NCBI GenBank assembly: GCA_018388625.1
Contig: CP074402.1
Location: 4,030,001-4,094,000, forward strand
Reading direction: 5' to 3'
Origin: Nocardiopsis eucommiae
GTDB taxonomy: Bacteria > Actinomycetota > Actinomycetes > Streptosporangiales > Streptosporangiaceae
Length of the DNA stretch: 64,000 nt
The position numbers were made by a program, and so were the translations under genes. Positions 20,022 through 29,548 of this stretch are shown here, one piece after another; the first letter of the stretch is position 1, and the number at the start of each line of letters is the position of its first letter. A model generated the notes under the pieces. It made no database searches, was not told the origin of the DNA, and was given only the letters and a program-made list of their open reading frames with translations.

Positions 20022-20918
20022 ATGAACGACCGACTCCTCCCCGGATTCACCCGGCACGACGTGGAGGTCGGGGGCTGCGCCTCAACGTCCGCCGTGCAGG
20101 AGAAGGACCCCCGTCCTCCTCCTGCACGGCTACCCCCAGACCCACCTGATCTGGCACCGGGTCGCCCCGCTCCTGGCCGACGGGTTCAGCGTCGTCCTGG
20201 CGGACCTGCGCGGCTACGGGGACAGCGACAAACCGCCCTCCGACCCCCGACACCTGGCCTACTCCAAGCGCACCATGGCCCGGGACCAGTACCTCCTCAT
20301 GCGCGAGCTGGGCTTCGACCGCTTCGCCGTCGTGGGCCACGACCGGGGGCGCGGGTCGGACACCGGCTGGCGCTCGACCACCCCGAGGCGGTCACCGCGT
20401 TCGCGGCCCTGGACGTGGTGCCCACCCGGTACGCGTTCGAACACGCCGACGCGGACTTCGCCACCGGCTACTACCACTGGTTCTTCCTGACGGCGGGCAA
20501 CGGCATCCCCGAACACCTCATCGGCCGGGACCCCGGTTTCTGGGTCCGCACCCGGATGAACGCCCGCCACCACGGCGGCTCCGCGTTCGACCCCGAGGCC
20601 GTGGACGAGTACGTGCGCTGCTTCAGCGACCCCGCCGCCATCCACGCGTCCTGCGAGGACTACCGGGCCGCGGCCACCGTGGACCTCGAACACGACCGCG
20701 CGGACGCGGGGCGTCGCCTGGAGTGCCCCGTCCTGCTCCTGTGGGGCGCGCACAGTTTCGTCGGACGCCACTACGACGTGCCCGGAGCCTGGTCCGAGTA
20801 CGCGTCGGACGTGCGCGGACACAGCCTGGACTGTGACCACTACGTGCCGGAGGAGGCTCCCGAGGCCACCGCCGCCTCCCTCCGCTCCTTCCTGGGCGCG
20901 CACGCCTCCGGGGCCTGA
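20022..20918 (+). CDS. Haloacetate (fluoroacetate) dehalogenase-like alpha/beta hydrolase (three frameshifts)
   Basis: Three single-base losses between 20080 and 20350 move the N-terminal third through three frames. Repaired, it reads [52 protein letters not shown], then [19 protein letters not shown] and a terminal [11 protein letters not shown], about 299 residues. The Asp nucleophile in GHDRG, the Arg residues after it, the His-Trp pair of YYHWF and the late His match the catalytic and halide-binding residues of fluoroacetate dehalogenase. An epoxide-hydrolase-like activity is the alternative. It starts 44 bases or more after the LysR operator and precedes the tartrate-dehydrogenase-like gene by 66 bases. 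Confidence 0.75.
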   Translation: MNDRLLPGFTRHDVEVGGCASTSAVQEKDPRPPPARLPPDPPDLAPGRPAPGRRVQRRPGGPARLRGQRQTALRPPTPGLLQAHHGPGPVPPHARAGLRPLRRRGPRPGARVGHRLALDHPEAVTAFAALDVVPTRYAFEHADADFATGYYHWFFLTAGNGIPEHLIGRDPGFWVRTRMNARHHGGSAFDPEAVDEYVRCFSDPAAIHASCEDYRAAATVDLEHDRADAGRRLECPVLLLWGAHSFVGRHYDVPGAWSEYASDVRGHSLDCDHYVPEEAPEATAASLRSFLGAHASGA

Positions 20919-20984
20919 CCGCCGGATCCCGTTCCCGCCTCCCCGCCCCTCGTTCCGTTCCACCTCTCATCCGATGGAGACCCC

Positions 20985-22041
20985 ATGAAGCAGTACCGCA
21001 TCGCCACGATCCCCGGAGACGGCATCGGCGGTGAGGTCGTCGCCCCCGCGACCGCCGTCCTGGACCGGGTCGCGGCCCACCACGGGTTCGCCCTGACCTA
21101 CGACGAGTTCGACTGGTCCTGTGAGCGGTTCGCGCACACCGGCGCGATGATGCCCGAGGACGGCCTCGACCGGATCCGCCACCACGACGCCATCCTCCTC
21201 GGAGCGGTGGGCTGGCCGGGCGTGCCCGACCACGTGTCCCTGTGGGGTCTGCTCATCCCGATCCGCCGCGAGTTCCACCAGTACGTCAACCTGCGGCCGA
21301 TCACCGTCCTGGAGGGTGTGCCCAGCCCGGTGACGCGCGCCCTGCCGGGCGAGGTGGACTTCGTGGTGGTGCGGGAGAACAACGAGGGCGAGTACTCGCG
21401 TGAGGGGGCCGCTTCGACCGGGGCACTCCCCAGGAGCGCGCCGTGCAGGAGTCGGTGTTCACCCGGAAGGGTGTGGAACGGGTCCTGGAGTACGGCTTCG
21501 ACCTGGCGGAGCGGCGCGGTGGACGGCTGACCTCGGCCACCAAGTCCAACGGGATCGTGCACACCATGCCGTTCTGGGACGAACTGGTGGCGGAGCGGGC
21601 CGCGCTGCACCCGGACGTGGTCTGGGACCAGGAGCACATCGACGCCCTGGCCGCCAAGGTCGTCCTGGACCCGGCCAGGTTCGACGTGATCGTCGGCTCC
21701 AACCTGTTCGGTGACATCCTCAGCGACCTCGCCGCGGCGGTCGCGGGCGGGATCGGGATCGCCCCGTCGGCCAACCTCAACCCCGAGCGCGCGTACCCGT
21801 CCATGTTCGAGCCGGTGCACGGGTCGGCGCCCGACATCGCGGGCCGTGGGGTGGCCAACCCGCTGGGGGCGCTGTGGTCGGCGTCGATGATGCTGGACCA
21901 CCTGGGCCACCCCGAGGCGGGGACACAGATGATGGACGCGGTCCGCGCCGTTCTGGCCGAGGGCCGGGTGCGCACCCGCGACCTGGGCGGCGAGGCCGGG
22001 ACCGACGCGTTCACCGCCGAGGTCCTGCGCCGACTCCCTGA
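20985..22041 (+). CDS. Tartrate/D-malate dehydrogenase-type decarboxylating enzyme (two frameshifts)
   Basis: A beta-decarboxylating dehydrogenase opening YRIATIPGDGIGGEVVAPAT, with NLRPITVLEGVPSPV, VVVRENNEGEYSR and, after a base lost near 21406, SATKSNGIVHTMPFWDELVA, FDVIVGSNLFGDILSDLAA and FEPVHGSAPDIAGRGVANP. The NLRP, RENNEGEYS and SNGIVHTMPFWDE segments are those of tartrate dehydrogenase/decarboxylase rather than isopropylmalate dehydrogenase. A second lost base near 22037 restores RLP and a TGA at 22039, for about 352 residues; without it the frame would run on into the antisense DUF4282 gene and pass the terminator. It requires NAD and Mn2+/Mg2+. Operon and LysR context suggest use of an organic acid. 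Confidence 0.85.
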
Positions 22042-22047
22042 CGCCCC

Positions 22048-22074
22048 GGGTCGGCGGCCGTCGGCCGCCGACCC
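22048..22074. terminator. Bidirectional terminator after the dehydrogenase gene
   Basis: A perfect 12-bp stem (22048-22059 with 22063-22074) and a GTC loop lie between the convergent dehydrogenase and DUF4282 genes. Its position supports ending the dehydrogenase at 22041. Confidence 0.75.
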
Positions 22075-22093
22075 ACGGGATCCGGGAGACGGC

Positions 22094-22552
22094 CTAGAGG
22101 CCGCCGCGCTTGCGCAGGGCGCTGAGGTCCTCGCTGATGCGGAAGACCACGATGAGCAGTTCCAGGGTGATCCGGGAGACCAGCACCCAGACCGCCGTGC
22201 CGATGAAGGTCCCGATCAGCAGGAAGAAGCCGAGGACGCCGAAGTCCTCGTCGCCCATGAGCGCGATGGAGCTGACCAGGCCCGCCAGGAACCCGAACGC
22301 GATCAGCACCAGCCACAGGACGTAGACGATCCGGATGATCCGGGAGGTGATGAACTCCCGGAAGGAGAAGTCGAAGAGCGCGGCGAAGAAACCCGGGTTC
22401 CTCTCCACCGGCGGGGCATAGGCGCCGGGCTGCTGGGGAGGCTGCTGGTAGTACTGGCCGCCCGGGTAACCGCCGGACTGGGGCTGCTGGGGAGGCTGCT
22501 GTCCGTAGGGCTGCTGCGAGGGGTCCGGGGTGTACTCCGGGGGTTGGCTCAT
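22094..22552 (-). CDS. DUF4282 membrane protein with Pro/Gln/Gly/Tyr-rich N-terminus
   Basis: A 152-residue protein, ATG at 22552. About 60 residues of low-complexity sequence (QQPYGQQPPQQPQSGGYPGG and similar) precede two membrane segments, IVYVLWLVLIAFGFLAGLVS and LGFFLLIGTFIGTAVWVLV. It ends in RITLELLIVVFRISEDLSAL, the conserved DUF4282 amphipathic segment. The function is unknown; such proteins are small envelope proteins in actinomycetes. It is a single gene, last of the accessory segment before yebC. Confidence 0.75.
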   Translation of the reverse strand: MSQPPEYTPDPSQQPYGQQPPQQPQSGGYPGGQYYQQPPQQPGAYAPPVERNPGFFAALFDFSFREFITSRIIRIVYVLWLVLIAFGFLAGLVSSIALMGDEDFGVLGFFLLIGTFIGTAVWVLVSRITLELLIVVFRISEDLSALRKRGGL

Positions 22553-22703
22553 GGCTGGGGTTCCTTCGCCGGTCGTCGGGGGCTCGACCGCGCCCCGGTC
22601 GGGGGTGGTGCGCGGTACCACGTACTGTACTCAACCGGACACCGGCGGAACTCGCGTCACCGTCTCGGAACCGCCCACACCCGTGGCCACCTCCGGACAC
22701 GGA

Positions 22704-22749
22704 GACGCCCGTGGCCGCGCCCCCGGTTCGGGGTGCGGCCACGGGCGTC
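22704..22749. terminator. Terminator after yebC
   Basis: A perfect 15-bp GC-rich stem (22704-22718 with 22735-22749), extended inward by a CCCC/GGGG pairing, lies 28 bases beyond the yebC stop. It closes the minus-strand pdxS-pdxT-yebC run. Confidence 0.8.
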
Positions 22750-22777
22750 GACGCGTGGTCCCGCGCGGGCCCCTGCC

Positions 22778-23524
22778 TCAGAGTTCGGCCATGACCTCGT
22801 CGGGGATGTCGGCGTTGGTGAACACGTTCTGGACGTCGTCGGAGTCCTCCAGCGCGTCCACGACCCGCATGACCTTCTTGGCGCCCTCGGCGTCGACCGG
22901 GACCTCCATGGTCGGCAGGAAGCTGGAGTCGGCGGACTCGTAGTCGATGCCCGCCTCCTGGAGCGCGGTGCGGACCGGAACCAGGTCGGTGGCCTCGCAG
23001 ACGATCTCGAAGGCCTCCCCGAGGTCCTCGACCTCCTCGGCCCCGGCCTCCAGCACCGCCATGGTCACGTCGTCCTCGGTGGTGCCCTCCTTGGGGACGA
23101 TCACGACGCCCTTGCGGTTGAACATGTACGACACCGAACCGGCGTCGGCCATGTTGCCGCCGTTGCGGGTGACCGCCACGCGCACCTCGGACGCGGCGCG
23201 GTTGCGGTTGTCGGTCAGGCACTCCACGAGCAGAGCCACGCCGCCGGGGGCGTACCCCTCGTACATGATGGTCTGCCACTCGGCGCCACCGGCCTCCTCA
23301 CCGGAGCCACGCTTGCGGGCGCGCTCGATGTTGTCGGCGGGCACCGAGTTCTTCTTCGCCTTCTGGATGGCGTCGTAGAGCGTCGGGTTCCCTTCGGGGT
23401 CCCCACCACCGGTACGCGCGGCCACCTCGATGTTCTTGATCAGCTTGGCGAACAGCTTGCCGCGCTTGGCATCGATGACGGCTTTCTTGTGCTTGGTGGT
23501 GGCCCACTTGGAGTGGCCGCTCAT
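22778..23524 (-). CDS. yebC: YebC/PmpR family protein
   Basis: An intact 248-residue protein starting [20 protein letters not shown], the diagnostic YebC opening, with [39 protein letters not shown] and a C-terminal alpha/beta domain ending [12 protein letters not shown]. The family was first described as transcriptional regulators; more recent work ties it to translation of proline-rich stretches. Its start overlaps the pdxT stop by four bases. In other actinomycetes ruvC follows directly; here an 8.8-kb accessory segment intervenes. Confidence 0.95.
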   Translation of the reverse strand: MSGHSKWATTKHKKAVIDAKRGKLFAKLIKNIEVAARTGGGDPEGNPTLYDAIQKAKKNSVPADNIERARKRGSGEEAGGAEWQTIMYEGYAPGGVALLVECLTDNRNRAASEVRVAVTRNGGNMADAGSVSYMFNRKGVVIVPKEGTTEDDVTMAVLEAGAEEVEDLGEAFEIVCEATDLVPVRTALQEAGIDYESADSSFLPTMEVPVDAEGAKKVMRVVDALEDSDDVQNVFTNADIPDEVMAEL

Positions 23525-24129
23525 GCAAGTCCTTTCACGATGTCGACGAAGAGGCGGTGGATACGCGTGTCGCCGGTGAGTTCGGGATGGAAGGACGTCG
23601 CCATCAGGCCGCCCTGTCGTACGGCGACGATCCTACCGGCCTCGTCCGGACCGGAAACGCTGCCGAGGACCGACACCTCCGAGCCGACCGACTCCACCCA
23701 GGGCGCGCGAATGAACACCGCGTCGAAGGGATCGTTCCCGATCCCGTCGATCCGCACCCCGGTCTCGAAGGACTCCGTCTGGCGTCCGAAGGCGTTGCGG
23801 CGTACCGTCATGTCGATGCCGCCCACGGTCTCCTGGTCCGTCGTTGCGCCCAGCACGCGGTCGGCCAGCATGATCATCCCCGCGCACGTCCCGTAGACGG
23901 GCATGCCGTCCGCGACACGTTCGCGCAGCGGCTTCATCAGGTCGTACCGGACGGCGAGCTTGGACATGGTGGTCGACTCGCCGCCGGGGATCACCAGGCC
24001 GTCGACGGTGTCGAGCTGGTCGGCGGACAGGACCCGCGAGGTGCGGGCGCCCAGGTCCCCGAGCATGTGCGTGTGTTCGGCGACGTCGCCCTGGAGGGCG
24101 AGCACACCGATGGTGGGGCTGGCGGTCAC
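23521..24129 (-). CDS. pdxT: Pyridoxal 5'-phosphate synthase glutaminase subunit
   Basis: A 202-residue class I glutamine amidotransferase. [20 protein letters not shown] is the N-terminus, [14 protein letters not shown] the oxyanion region, [10 protein letters not shown] the nucleophile elbow with Cys, and [12 protein letters not shown] the His-x-Glu pair. It supplies ammonia to PdxS for ribose-5-phosphate-dependent vitamin B6 synthesis. It overlaps yebC by four bases and lies 42 bases after pdxS. Confidence 0.95.
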   Translation of the reverse strand: MTASPTIGVLALQGDVAEHTHMLGDLGARTSRVLSADQLDTVDGLVIPGGESTTMSKLAVRYDLMKPLRERVADGMPVYGTCAGMIMLADRVLGATTDQETVGGIDMTVRRNAFGRQTESFETGVRIDGIGNDPFDAVFIRAPWVESVGSEVSVLGSVSGPDEAGRIVAVRQGGLMATSFHPELTGDTRIHRLFVDIVKGLA

Positions 24130-24171
24130 GTACTGCCTCGTCGGTCGTGGGTTCTGCGGTCGGGTCCCGGA

Positions 24172-25083
24172 CTACCAGCCACGACCGGCGTAGCGCTGGG
24201 AGTCGGAGAGCTCGTCCAGGTTGATGCCGACCATGGCCTCGCCCAGACCGCGCGAGACGCGGGCGATCACGGCCGGGTCCTCGTAGTGCAGGGTGGCCTG
24301 CACGATGGCGTCGGCGCGCTTGGCCGGGTCGCCGGACTTGAAGATGCCCGAGCCGACGAACACGCTCTGGGCGCCCAGCTGGCGCATGAGCGCGGCGTCG
24401 GCGGGGGTGGCCACGCCACCGGCGGAGAACAGCGGGACCGGCAGCTTGCCCAGGCGCGCGACCTCCTTGACGATCTCGTACGGGGCGCGCAGCTCCTTGG
24501 CGGCGCCGAACAGCTCGGGCTCGTCCAGGGTGCCCAGGCGCTTGATCTCGCCGCTGATGGAGCGCATGTGGCGGGTGGCCTCGACGACGTTGCCGGTACC
24601 GGCCTCGCCCTTGGAGCGGATCATGGCCGCGCCCTCGGCGATCCGGCGCAGGGCCTCACCGAGGTTGGTGGCGCCGCAGACGAAGGGGACGGTGAACGCC
24701 CACTTGTCGATGTGGTAGGCCTCGTCGGCGGGGGTGAGGACCTCGGACTCGTCGATGAAGTCGACGCCGAGCGACTCCAGGACCTGCGCCTCGACGAAGT
24801 GCCCGATCCGGACCTTGGCCATGACCGGGATGGAGACCGCCTCGACGATGCCGTCGATCATGTCCGGGTCGGACATGCGGGCGACGCCGCCGTCCTTGCG
24901 GATGTCGGCGGGGACGCGCTCCAGGGCCATGACGGCGACGGCACCGGCGTCCTCCGCGATCTTGGCCTGCTCGGGAGTGACGACGTCCATGATGACGCCG
25001 TTCTTGAGCTGCTCGGCCATGCCGCGCTTGACGCGCTGGGTACCGACGGCGTTGTCGGAGGTGTTCGCTGCGTTGGTGGCCAC
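24172..25083 (-). CDS. pdxS: Pyridoxal 5'-phosphate synthase subunit PdxS
   Basis: A 303-residue (beta/alpha)8 enzyme. I chose the GTG at 25083 ([20 protein letters not shown]), which gives the usual actinobacterial length. [40 protein letters not shown] and [20 protein letters not shown] hold the ribose-phosphate lysine and catalytic Asp. [18 protein letters not shown] and [20 protein letters not shown] bind phosphate. With PdxT it converts ribose 5-phosphate, glyceraldehyde 3-phosphate and ammonia to pyridoxal phosphate. First gene of pdxS-pdxT-yebC. Confidence 0.95.
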   Translation of the reverse strand: MATNAANTSDNAVGTQRVKRGMAEQLKNGVIMDVVTPEQAKIAEDAGAVAVMALERVPADIRKDGGVARMSDPDMIDGIVEAVSIPVMAKVRIGHFVEAQVLESLGVDFIDESEVLTPADEAYHIDKWAFTVPFVCGATNLGEALRRIAEGAAMIRSKGEAGTGNVVEATRHMRSISGEIKRLGTLDEPELFGAAKELRAPYEIVKEVARLGKLPVPLFSAGGVATPADAALMRQLGAQSVFVGSGIFKSGDPAKRADAIVQATLHYEDPAVIARVSRGLGEAMVGINLDELSDSQRYAGRGW

Positions 25084-25341
25084 GGTGGTGGTCTCCCGTT
25101 CGTTCGGCTGACTGGGGGCCAGGCCCCGCTCTCCGGACGCCCGCGCGGCCGGGAGCACGACCTGGATGCGACGCGGCGCGGCGCGCCCGACGGACGCGCG
25201 CACACGCGGGCACCGTCGGTGGCGTGCACCAGGTCGATCAGCGTCCCATCCTAGTTCCACCGGGTTCGCGGCCTTTGGCCAGGCTGGAGTATCGGTGTGT
25301 GACGTGTGGCCACCTCGTCCGTACGAGGGCGGGCCTCCGGT

Positions 25342-25830
25342 TCAGCGCCGGGGCGGCCGGTCGTCCATCTCGAAGTAGTCGGGCAGAGCGGCGGTGCCCG
25401 CCAGGCGCAGGAAGCGGACCAGTCGGGAGCGGCGCGCGCGGCGGGTGTCGGACACGGCGTCGTTGTGGAAGACCCGGGCCAGGTACACGCCGCGCGCGGC
25501 CACCGTCACCTCGTCCAACCGGTGCGGGTCGGGGCCCCGGTCCGGGCGGTCCAGGGCGGCGCGCAGTGCCTGGGACAGCCGGCTCTCCGCGAGTTCGCGC
25601 TCCTCCTCCCCGGCCCGGCGCGCGCCGTTGGCGGCGGCGGTCAGCTCCCGGGCCAGCCCCGGGTCCAGGCCGGGGTGGGCCGCGAGGTCGAGGACGGCCG
25701 CGGCCCGGCGCAGCAGGGCGGCGTCCAAGGCCGCGCGCGCGGTCTCCACCCGGTGGTGCAGACGGTCGAGCCGGGTGGCCCGCCAGGACAGGTAGAAGCC
25801 GAGCAGGACCAGCACGAGCAGGATCGACAC
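25342..25830 (-). CDS. Small membrane-anchored protein, LemA-like layout
   Basis: A 162-residue protein beginning at GTG 25830, the only normal start after an in-frame stop. One N-terminal membrane segment, LLVLVLLGFYLSWRATRLDR, is followed by a long helical region (RVETARAALDAALLRRAAAV, RRAGEEERELAESRLSQALR) and LARVFHNDAVSDTRRARRSR before a C-terminal PDYFEMDD tail. The anchor plus helices and the FHNDAVSDTR segment resemble LemA-type proteins. It lies between pimA and pdxS, where Streptomyces and relatives keep a similar membrane gene. No function is known. Confidence 0.65.
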   Translation of the reverse strand: MSILLVLVLLGFYLSWRATRLDRLHHRVETARAALDAALLRRAAAVLDLAAHPGLDPGLARELTAAANGARRAGEEERELAESRLSQALRAALDRPDRGPDPHRLDEVTVAARGVYLARVFHNDAVSDTRRARRSRLVRFLRLAGTAALPDYFEMDDRPPRR

Positions 25831-25859
25831 GACCAGTGTGACGAAGCGAACGTCCTCGA

Positions 25860-27055
25860 TCAGGGTCGCTCACCCCGGGGCGTCCGGTGCCCACGGCGCG
25901 GGGAGTCGGGAGAACGGGGGCCGCCGCCGGCCCGCACGCCGGGGGATCCCTGGTCGCCCCACGACAGGACGGTCTCGTACACGTGGGCGATGTCGGCGGC
26001 GACCGTGTCCCAGTCGTAGGCGCGCACGGCGGCGCGCGCGGCCTCCGACAGCGCGGCGCGGCGTTCGGGCGAGTCGAGCAGGGTTCCGGCGCGTTCGGCC
26101 AGGTGGTCGGGGTCACCGACCCGGAAGAGCTCTCCGGCGGCACCGTCGGCCAGGACGGCTCCGAAGGCGGGGATGTCGCTGGCGACGATCGCGGCCCCGG
26201 AGGCCATCGCCTCGGTCAGCACGATACCGAAGCTCTCCCCGCCCAGGTTGGGCGCGCAGAAGACGTCGGTGGAGTGGTAGACGCGGACCTTGTCGGCGTC
26301 GTCGAGCCGCCCGAGGAGCACCACGCGGTCCCGTACGGAGTCGGGGACCCCGGACAGGTCGGCCTCCCCGGCCCGGCCACGAGCAGGCGCAGCCCGGGGC
26401 GGTGCGGGGCCATCCGGGAGAAGGCCTCCAGGAGGGTGGCCAGGCCCTTGCGGGGTTCGTCCAGGCGCCCCAGGAACCCGAGGGAGCCGCCTCGCCCCGG
26501 CCATCCGGGCAGTGGTTCGGCGTGCGCGAAGCGGCGTACGGACACCCCGTTGGGAATGAGCACGGCGTCCCCGCCGACGTGTTCGACCAGGGTGCGCCGG
26601 GCCGCCTCGGAGACGGCCACGCGCGCGTTGATCTTCTCCAGCGCCGAGCGCAGGGCGCCCGAGCTCGCGGCCATGGCGCGCGAGCGCGGGTTGGAGGTGT
26701 GGAAGGTCGCCACGACGGGCCCGTCCGCCGCCCAACAGGCCAGGAGGGAGACGCTGGGCGCGGCGGGTTCGTGGATGTGCAGCAGGTCGAAGCGGCCCTC
26801 GGTGATCCACCGGCGGACGCGTGCCGCCGTGCGCGGTCCGAAGCTGAGCCGGGCCACCGACCCGTTGTAGGGCACCGGGACCGGGCGTCCGGCCGGGACC
26901 AGGTAGGCCGGGACCGGATGGTCGGGGTCACCGAGCGGGGCCAGGACGGAGACCTCGTGGCCCATGGCGCCGAGCGCCTCCGCCAGGTCGCCCACGTGCT
27001 GCTGCACCCCGCCGGGCACGTCCCAGGCGTAGGGGCAGACGATACCGACGCGCAT
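25860..27055 (-). CDS. pimA: Phosphatidyl-myo-inositol mannosyltransferase (one frameshift)
   Basis: A GT4 glycosyltransferase starting MRVGIVCPYAWDVPGGVQQH, the PimA acceptor/GDP-mannose glycine-rich loop. Then RFDLLHIHEPAAPSVSLLA, VVATFHTSNPRSR, ALEKINARVAVSEAARRTLV and GFLGRLDEPRKGL follow. One base is missing near 26378; the second Rossmann half continues as VYHSTDVFCAPNLGGESFGI VLTEAMASG, the E-x7-E catalytic signature. About 398 residues. It adds the first mannose to phosphatidylinositol. It works with the acyltransferase (56 bases upstream) and the PI phosphate synthase in one minus-strand operon. Confidence 0.93.
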
Positions 27056-27111
27056 CCCGCTCCCGTCCTCCTCTGGGGCCGTGCCGTCCGGGGTCCCGGT
27101 CCGTGTCCGGA

Positions 27112-28057
27112 TCACCGCCGGGCTTCCGGGTCGAGCGCCACCGCCGCCGCCTCGTGGCGGCGGGCGCGGTCGGCGTCGTGGTCGGCGCTGAAGACGGCCT
27201 GGAGCATGTGCCAGTCCTCGGGGTGCTCCGCGATGGCGCCCTCGAAGACCCGGACGAGCGCCTGGGTCGTGTCGTGGACGCGCCTGGTACGGGTGCCCTC
27301 GGTGGCGACGGGGACCTCGTCGTGCACGCGGATGTTCCAGGTCGGGCCGTCGTACCAGAGGGAGACCGGCATGAGGGCGGCCCCGGTGTTCAGGGCGAGC
27401 GCGGCGGGCCCGGAGGGGACGCGCGCCCGCTCACCGAAGAGGTCGACCTCCAGCCCGGTGCCGTTGACGTCGCGGTCGGCGAGCAGGCACACCAGGCCCC
27501 CTCGCGCAGGCGGCGGGAGAGCACACCGACGGTGTTGGCGGCGCCTCCGGTCAGCGGCAGGACCTCCATCCCCAGGGACTCCCGGTAGGACGTGAACCGC
27601 TGGTAGAGGCTCTCGGGGCGCAGCCGCTGGGCCACGGTGGTGAGGGGGTGCCACGCGCGGCGATCCACGCCCCGGCGTGGTCCCAGTTGCCCATGTGCGG
27701 CAGGGCCGCGACCACGCCGCGCCCGGACCTGACGTGCTCCTCCAGCACCTCGATCCCGGTCTGGCGGGTGCGGCCGAGCAGGTGCTCCCGGCCCATGGCG
27801 GGCAGTCGGAACATCTCGTAGTAGTAGCGCATGTAGGAGCGCATCCCCGCCTTGGACAACGCCCTGATCTGCGCGTCCGTGGCGTGCGGCCCGACCAGCC
27901 TGCGCAGGTTGCGCTCCAGCCCCCGGGTGCCGTCGTTGTGGGTGCGCCAGGCCCGGTCGGCCAGCCCCTGGAACACCGCCCGGCCCGCCTCCTCGGGTGC
28001 GCGGCGGACCAGGGTCCACCCCGCCGAGTAGGCCAGGTCGGCCATGCGTTCGTCCAC
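27112..28057 (-). CDS. Phosphatidylinositol mannoside acyltransferase, LpxL/HtrB-like (two frameshifts)
   Basis: About 315 residues from GTG 28057 (MADL at 28045 is an alternative). MADLAYSAGWTLVRRAPEEA leads to RNLRRLVGPHATDAQIRALS, MRSYMRYYYEMFRLP and AALPHMGNWDHAGAWIAARG, whose H-x4-D motif is the acyltransferase catalytic dyad. Losses near 27657 and 27500 move the frame; it resumes with LTGGAANTVGVLSRRLREGA and LLADRDVNGTGLEVDLFGER. The family transfers an acyl chain to the mannose of PIM1/PIM2 on the inner face of the membrane. It sits between pgsA and pimA, the conserved actinomycete order. Confidence 0.92.
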
Positions 28058-28103
28058 GTCGTCTTCCTCGTCCTCTTGTGCCTCGGTCCCTTCGGGGGTG
28101 TGG

Positions 28104-28754
28104 TCAGGCGCCGTTGCTGGTCTTCTTGTCCTCGCCCTCGCCCTCGACGAAGCCGGGGTCGTTGAGGCGGGCTCGGGTCTCGACGAGGCGCTGGAGGACG
28201 GTGAGCAGGCTCATCACGGCCAGGAGCCAGAGGCCGCCCGCGAGGATGTAGGGCACGCCGAGCTCGCTCAGGCCGACGGCGACGAGCACGATGATCAGAC
28301 GTTCGGTGCGTTCGGCCACGCCGACGTCACAGTTGACGCCCAGCCCCTCGGCGCGCGCCTTGATGTAGGAGACCATGAAACCGCTGATCAGGCAGAACAG
28401 GGTGAGCCCGGCGAGCATGGGATCGTCGCCCTCGCCCACGAACCACCACATGAGCCCCGCGAGGATCGCGGCGTCGGCCACACGGTCGAGGCTGGAGTCG
28501 AGGAAGGCACCGAAGGCGCTGGCGCTGTCCCTGGCCCGCGCCACGGCCCCGTCGAGCATGTCGAAGAGGGCGAAGACGGTGATGACGACCGAGCCCGCGT
28601 AGAGCTGGCCTCGGGGATAGAAGTAGAGGGCGCTGACGACGACACCGGTGGCACCGACGATGGTGACGATGTTGGGCGTCAGGCCGATGCGGGCCAGGCT
28701 CCGGCCGAGCGGAGCGGTGACCCGGGAGGTCATGGGGCGAAGGATTCTCAGCAT
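28104..28754 (-). CDS. pgsA: Phosphatidylinositol phosphate synthase (CDP-alcohol phosphatidyltransferase)
   Basis: An intact 216-residue integral membrane protein. The CDP-alcohol signature D-x2-D-G-x2-A-R-x8-G-x3-D-x3-D is complete in DMLDGAVARARDSASAFGAF plus LDSSLDRVAD. Around six membrane segments follow (for example GLTLFCLISGFMVSYIKA, LIIVLVAVGLSELGVPYILA). Actinobacterial members join CDP-diacylglycerol to inositol 1-phosphate, providing PI for PimA. The C-terminus is a charged tail. First of the three PIM genes on this strand. Confidence 0.92.
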   Translation of the reverse strand: MLRILRPMTSRVTAPLGRSLARIGLTPNIVTIVGATGVVVSALYFYPRGQLYAGSVVITVFALFDMLDGAVARARDSASAFGAFLDSSLDRVADAAILAGLMWWFVGEGDDPMLAGLTLFCLISGFMVSYIKARAEGLGVNCDVGVAERTERLIIVLVAVGLSELGVPYILAGGLWLLAVMSLLTVLQRLVETRARLNDPGFVEGEGEDKKTSNGA

Positions 28755-28863
28755 GTCTTCTAGTGATCGTAGGGCGGGAACGGTCGTCGGCGTGGGAGCC
28801 GCACCCTCTGGGGGTGGCGTCGACCACGGGGTCGGGTGGTGGGGGGTTCGGGTGGTCCCGGCC

Positions 28864-29436
28864 TCACTTCCGGGGCCAGAGTTCGGCCAGCCTGCCGCGG
28901 GTCCGCTCCAGCATCTCGGGCAGGACCCTGGTCTGTCCGATCACGGGCATGAAGTTGGTGTCGCCGCCCCAACGGGGCACGACGTGCTGGTGGAGGTGGG
29001 CGGCGATCCCGGCACCGGCCACGGTACCGAGGTTCATCCCGACGTTGAAGCCCGCGGGCCCGTAGGCCTCGGTGAGCGCCCGGATCCCGGCCTGTGTGAG
29101 CGAGGCGACCTCGGCGGTCTCCGTCGCGTCCAACGACGTGTACTCGGAGACGTGCCGGTAGGGGCAGACCAGCAGGTGCCCGCTGTTGTAGGGGTAGAGG
29201 TTGAGGACCACGAAGGCGGAGCGGCCGCGTGCGACGACCAGGCCCTCCTCGTCCGGAAGCCCGGGAGCGCGGCAGAAGGGGCAGCCCTCGTCGGCGCCGG
29301 GCCCGGTCGGTTTCCCCGCCCTTGACGTAGGCCATGCGGTGGGGGGTCCAGAGCCGTTCGTGGCCGTCCGGGACGCCGGTTCCCGCGCCGGGGGCGCGCC
29401 CGCACCGCTCACGGGTTCGTCGTGGGTACCGCGCAT
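28864..29436 (-). CDS. HIT-family nucleotide phosphorylase/hydrolase (N-terminal frameshifts)
   Basis: The C-terminal 130 residues are clear: GCPFCRAPGLPDEEGLVVAR, LNLYPYNSGHLLVCPYRHVS, GFNVGMNLGTVAGAGIAAHL and the histidine triad HLHQHVVPRWGG. The conserved N-terminal segment ERLWTPHRMAYVKGG lies in another frame at about 29320-29355, so two or three bases are missing between 29310 and 29430; the ATG at 29436 is the likely start. The family includes Ap4A phosphorylases. This gene is the usual upstream neighbour of the PIM operon in actinomycetes. Confidence 0.88.
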   Translation of the reverse strand: MRGTHDEPVSGAGAPPAREPASRTATNGSGPPTAWPTSRAGKPTGPGADEGCPFCRAPGLPDEEGLVVARGRSAFVVLNLYPYNSGHLLVCPYRHVSEYTSLDATETAEVASLTQAGIRALTEAYGPAGFNVGMNLGTVAGAGIAAHLHQHVVPRWGGDTNFMPVIGQTRVLPEMLERTRGRLAELWPRK

Positions 29437-29548
29437 GGCTCGTCCGCTCCCCTCGCCTGACCGCTTCGTGCCGCGCGTCCAGCATAGGAGCGTCCGGTGG
29501 GTGAAGTGCCGGACCCGGCGCGCCGGGGTGGCGAGGCGGTCCCGCGTC

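Noticed and set aside
21443..23896. Possible 817-residue fusion continuing past the tartrate-dehydrogenase-like gene
   Set aside because: Beyond 22041 it is antisense to the DUF4282 and yebC genes and crosses a terminator. One lost C at the stop codon explains it.
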